Below are positions 61,848-64,000 of a stretch of 64,000 nt of DNA, piece by piece. Both the position numbers and the translations under genes were made by a program. Below the pieces are notes generated by a model. It saw only the letters and a program-made list of their open reading frames with translations, had not been told where the DNA came from and searched no databases. Numbering within the stretch: position 1 is the stretch's first letter; the number at the start of each line of letters is the position of its first letter. The DNA is from Ralstonia thomasii (lineage in GTDB: Bacteria > Pseudomonadota > Gammaproteobacteria > Burkholderiales > Burkholderiaceae). The stretch is taken from assembly GCF_958405895.1 (NCBI RefSeq), contig NZ_CATZAR010000019.1; one strand, given 5' to 3'.

Positions 61848-63041
61848 TTACGGGTTGTGTGCCGCTTCGGGTTCCGCTGTCTCGCAGGAGCGTGCGTACC
61901 ATTCCCACGCCGCGGTGCCGCACAGCACGCCCGTCGCCAGCGCGGACACCGCGAGCGCCGGCAGTTCACCCGCCGGCAGCCAGGCGCCGCCCAGCACCAC
62001 CAGGCCAACCGCATGTGCCGGGCGCAACCGCCCGAAGATCGCCCACTTGAACAGCAGGTTGCCCAGCAGATATAGCGCTGCGCTGCCCAGCACCGCCAGC
62101 GTCGTCCCTTCATGGGCGCGGCCCACCGGATGCGCCAGCACGAACTCATCGGCCACCGCCCCGACGATGATGCCGGCCACCAGCACCACGTGGATGTAGG
62201 TGTAGGCCAGCCGTGCGAGCCGGCCCGGATCAGCCGAATGCGACATGGTGCGCGCGCCGCGCTCGGCAATCCTGTCGAAATACAGCCACCACATCGCCAG
62301 GCTGCCGATGAACGACAGCGCCATCGCCGCGATGTTTTCTGCGGTCCAGTCGAGGCCAGCAAACGTGGAGCCCGTCACCAGCACCGATTCGCCGAGCGCG
62401 ATGATGATGAACAGCGAGCAGCGCTCGGCCATGTGGCCGCCTTCCACGTTCCAGTCGTTGGTGGTGGAGCGGCCCAGGCCCGGTGTGTAGAAGCCCATCG
62501 AGGGGCCGAGCCATTCGATGACCAGCGCGAAGATCCAGCACGCCCAGCGCGCGGAACCGTCCGACAGGCCGCCCGCCAGCCACAGCACGGCCGAGATGCC
62601 GAGCCACGTGGCGATGCGCTGGAAGTTGCGCCGCATGGGCAGCGACTCGCCGCGCACGGCCCACAGGAAGAAGACCGTGCGGCCGAACTGCATGAACACA
62701 TAGGCCAGCGCAAAGGCCAGCCCGCGCGAGCCGAACGCCTGCGGCAGCGATGCCGAGAGCAGCAGCCCGCCCGTCATCAGCACGAGCATCAGCATGCGGA
62801 TGGCGAGCTTGTCCGGATCGAGCCAGTTCGTCACCCACGACGTGAAGATCCACACCCACCACACGGCCAGCATCAGCAGCAGCGCCTGCGCGCCGCCTTG
62901 CAGCGTGAAATTGCTGATCAGCAGGTGCGAGAGCTGCGTCACCGCAAACACGAATACCAGATCGAAGAACAACTCGATGTTGGTGACGCGGTGATGGCCG
63001 TGGGCCCCTTCGGGCGAGGGGCGGAGGTAACTGCGGGGCAT
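61848..63041 (-). CDS. Low temperature requirement protein A (LtrA) family membrane protein
   Basis: A 397-residue protein with about ten membrane helices. The N-terminus VTNIELFFDLVFVFAVTQLSHLL and the middle HMAERCSLFIIIALGESVL are the two signature stretches of the LtrA family. The name comes from cold growth in Listeria; the molecular role is not known. It is the second of three same-strand genes with the LysE-type exporter upstream. Confidence 0.9.
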   Translation of the reverse strand: MPRSYLRPSPEGAHGHHRVTNIELFFDLVFVFAVTQLSHLLISNFTLQGGAQALLLMLAVWWVWIFTSWVTNWLDPDKLAIRMLMLVLMTGGLLLSASLPQAFGSRGLAFALAYVFMQFGRTVFFLWAVRGESLPMRRNFQRIATWLGISAVLWLAGGLSDGSARWACWIFALVIEWLGPSMGFYTPGLGRSTTNDWNVEGGHMAERCSLFIIIALGESVLVTGSTFAGLDWTAENIAAMALSFIGSLAMWWLYFDRIAERGARTMSHSADPGRLARLAYTYIHVVLVAGIIVGAVADEFVLAHPVGRAHEGTTLAVLGSAALYLLGNLLFKWAIFGRLRPAHAVGLVVLGGAWLPAGELPALAVSALATGVLCGTAAWEWYARSCETAEPEAAHNP

Positions 63042-63075
63042 CGGGTGTCCTTCGGTGCGGCCTTGGAAAGGGCGA

Positions 63076-63723
63076 TCAGGCCGACTGCATGCCGAGCGTG
63101 AGCGTGCCTGCGCCCACCATCACCGCACCGCCCGTGTAGCCGAAGCGGCGCTGCGCGGCCACGCTGGTCAGGCGCTTGGCGAGCAGCTTGGCGGCCAGCG
63201 CGTACATCGATGCGTTGGCGGCAGCCAGGATGACGAAGGTCGGCAGCAGGATCACGCTCTGCGAGAGGAAGGTCTGCTCGGCCGACATGAACTGCGGCAC
63301 GAAGGCGACGAAGAAGACGATGCTCTTGGGGTTCAGCGCGGTGACCGTCCAGGCGGAGAGGAAGCGGCGGCCGGCGGACTTTTGCTGCACGGGGATGGTG
63401 GCCTCGGGCGCATCCGCCTGTACGTCATCCTGCAGGCGGCGTGCGCTGAGGATGGACTTGATGCCCAGATAGACGAGGTACGAACCGCCGATCAGCTTGA
63501 GCGCCGTGAAGGCCGCGGCCGATGCGGCGAGCAGCGCGCCCGCACCGGCAAGGGACACGGCCATGGCGGTCGTGTCGCCAGCGGCCACGCCGGCAACGGT
63601 GCTCCACGCCGAGCGGCCACGGTTGGCCAGCGAATCACCAATCACCAACAGGATGGTCGGGCCGGGGATGAGCAGGATGATGATGCTGGCGCCGATGAAG
63701 GCCAGCCAGGTTTGGAGGGTCAT
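63076..63723 (-). CDS. LysE/RhtB-family exporter
   Basis: A 215-residue inner-membrane exporter with six hydrophobic segments. The N-terminus WLAFIGASIIILLIPGPTILLVIGDSLANRGR carries the Pro-Gly-Pro signature of the RhtB family, and LKLIGGSYLVYLGIKSI and TALNPKSIVFFVAFVPQFM follow. Members export amino acids such as homoserine or threonine; the substrate here is unknown. The start at 63723 (MTLQTWLAF) is chosen; a longer frame runs into the repeat region upstream. Confidence 0.92.
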   Translation of the reverse strand: MTLQTWLAFIGASIIILLIPGPTILLVIGDSLANRGRSAWSTVAGVAAGDTTAMAVSLAGAGALLAASAAAFTALKLIGGSYLVYLGIKSILSARRLQDDVQADAPEATIPVQQKSAGRRFLSAWTVTALNPKSIVFFVAFVPQFMSAEQTFLSQSVILLPTFVILAAANASMYALAAKLLAKRLTSVAAQRRFGYTGGAVMVGAGTLTLGMQSA

Positions 63724-63821
63724 GGGGTGGCTCGCTGTGTTGTTGGGGGGTGGGGAGACAGTTATCCATGAAAAAAATGGGGCGTCAAATGGAGGGGGTG
63801 TTTTTTGTCTTTGGTTTTTGG

Positions 63822-64000
63822 GTTGGTGGTCCACCTCCCTTTCGTTCCCTGCCGGGACCGACTTACTTTTCTTTGTCTTGCCAAAGAAAAGTAAGCAAAA
63901 GAAAGGCGCGCCCGAGATGGCGACTTCCCCTTGAATTTGTGTGACCGGGCGGAGAGGGAGGCAAACTCGCTGCGCTCAGACAGGCCTCCCTCTTTTTTCC
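63822..64000 (+). repeat. Intergenic structural repeat, copy 4 (cut by window end)
   Basis: Same order as copies 1-3. H1 is the longest: 14 perfect pairs, CTTACTTTTCTTTG/CAAAGAAAAGTAAG (63862-63895) around TCTTGC. After GGCGCGCCC come AGATGGCG and CCTTGAATTT (partners lie beyond the window), then CGGGCGG, and the inner stem AGAGGGAGGC/GCCTCCCTCT (63953-63962 with 63984-63993), the loop with CTCGCTGCGCTCAGACAG, then T5 and CC, where the pairing partner of CGGGCGG would start. Confidence 0.88.

Overview
The window is GC-rich chromosomal DNA from a beta-proteobacterium of the family Burkholderiaceae, most probably Ralstonia (the pickettii/insidiosa/mannitolilytica side). The reasons are the codon bias, the very high similarity I recognise in MetK, TtcA, GlmU, GlmS, PoxB and the MidA-pteridine reductase-FolB group, and the general gene style. 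It mixes housekeeping genes with accessory transport and regulatory genes. I see no tRNA, rRNA, CRISPR array, insertion sequence or phage gene.

Layout. 1-3.3 kb: end of a GntR/FCD regulator, then a four-gene polar amino-acid ABC importer. 3.3-10 kb: bestrophin-like channel, an orphan regulator, a Crp/Fnr regulator divergent from an acyl-CoA synthetase, a beta-propeller lipoprotein and a GNAT acetyltransferase. 10-14 kb: an ECF41-type sigma factor with its AhpD-like partner gene and two matching promoters, plus a soluble hybrid histidine kinase. 14-19 kb: glutathione transferase, HPP-CBS membrane protein, a broken PAP2 phosphatase gene, an AraC regulator and a GYD protein. 19-34 kb: core metabolism (metK, two lpxL-type acyltransferases, dapF, ppk2, pyrE, exonuclease III, argC, an SPFH protein, a YdcF protein, an M48 protease, ampG-like MFS, midA, pteridine reductase, folB). 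34-37.5 kb: arginase and ornithine aminotransferase with a divergent LysR regulator. 37.5-43.2 kb: a TetR-controlled HlyD-ABC-permease-outer-membrane-factor exporter. 43.5-49.2 kb: panE-like reductase, ttcA, glmU, glmS. 49.2-64 kb: a degraded flavin hydroxylase remnant, patatin, oxidoreductase with LysR, pyruvate oxidase, hemerythrin, PRC-barrel and small stress-like genes, an aminotransferase, an AraC-VOC-membrane trio, and transporters.

Most notable. (1) Four copies of a roughly 230-bp intergenic repeat (33951-34180, 41496-41721, 43250-43478 inverted, 63822-64000 cut by the window end). Each folds into two hairpins. The stem sequences differ between copies but remain complementary by paired changes, while the apical loop and a T5 bulge stay constant. 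That is strong internal evidence that the fold is, or was, under selection. (2) The ECF41 locus shows TGTCACA-N16-CGTC before the AhpD-like gene and GGTCACA-N16-CGTC before the sigma gene itself, so both the target and the autoregulatory loop can be read from the sequence. (3) metK has a leader of about 140 nt with three consecutive perfect hairpins, the last one just before the ribosome binding site. (4) Two decayed genes, a 42-bp degenerate tandem array and a 9-bp tandem array mark places of local rearrangement.
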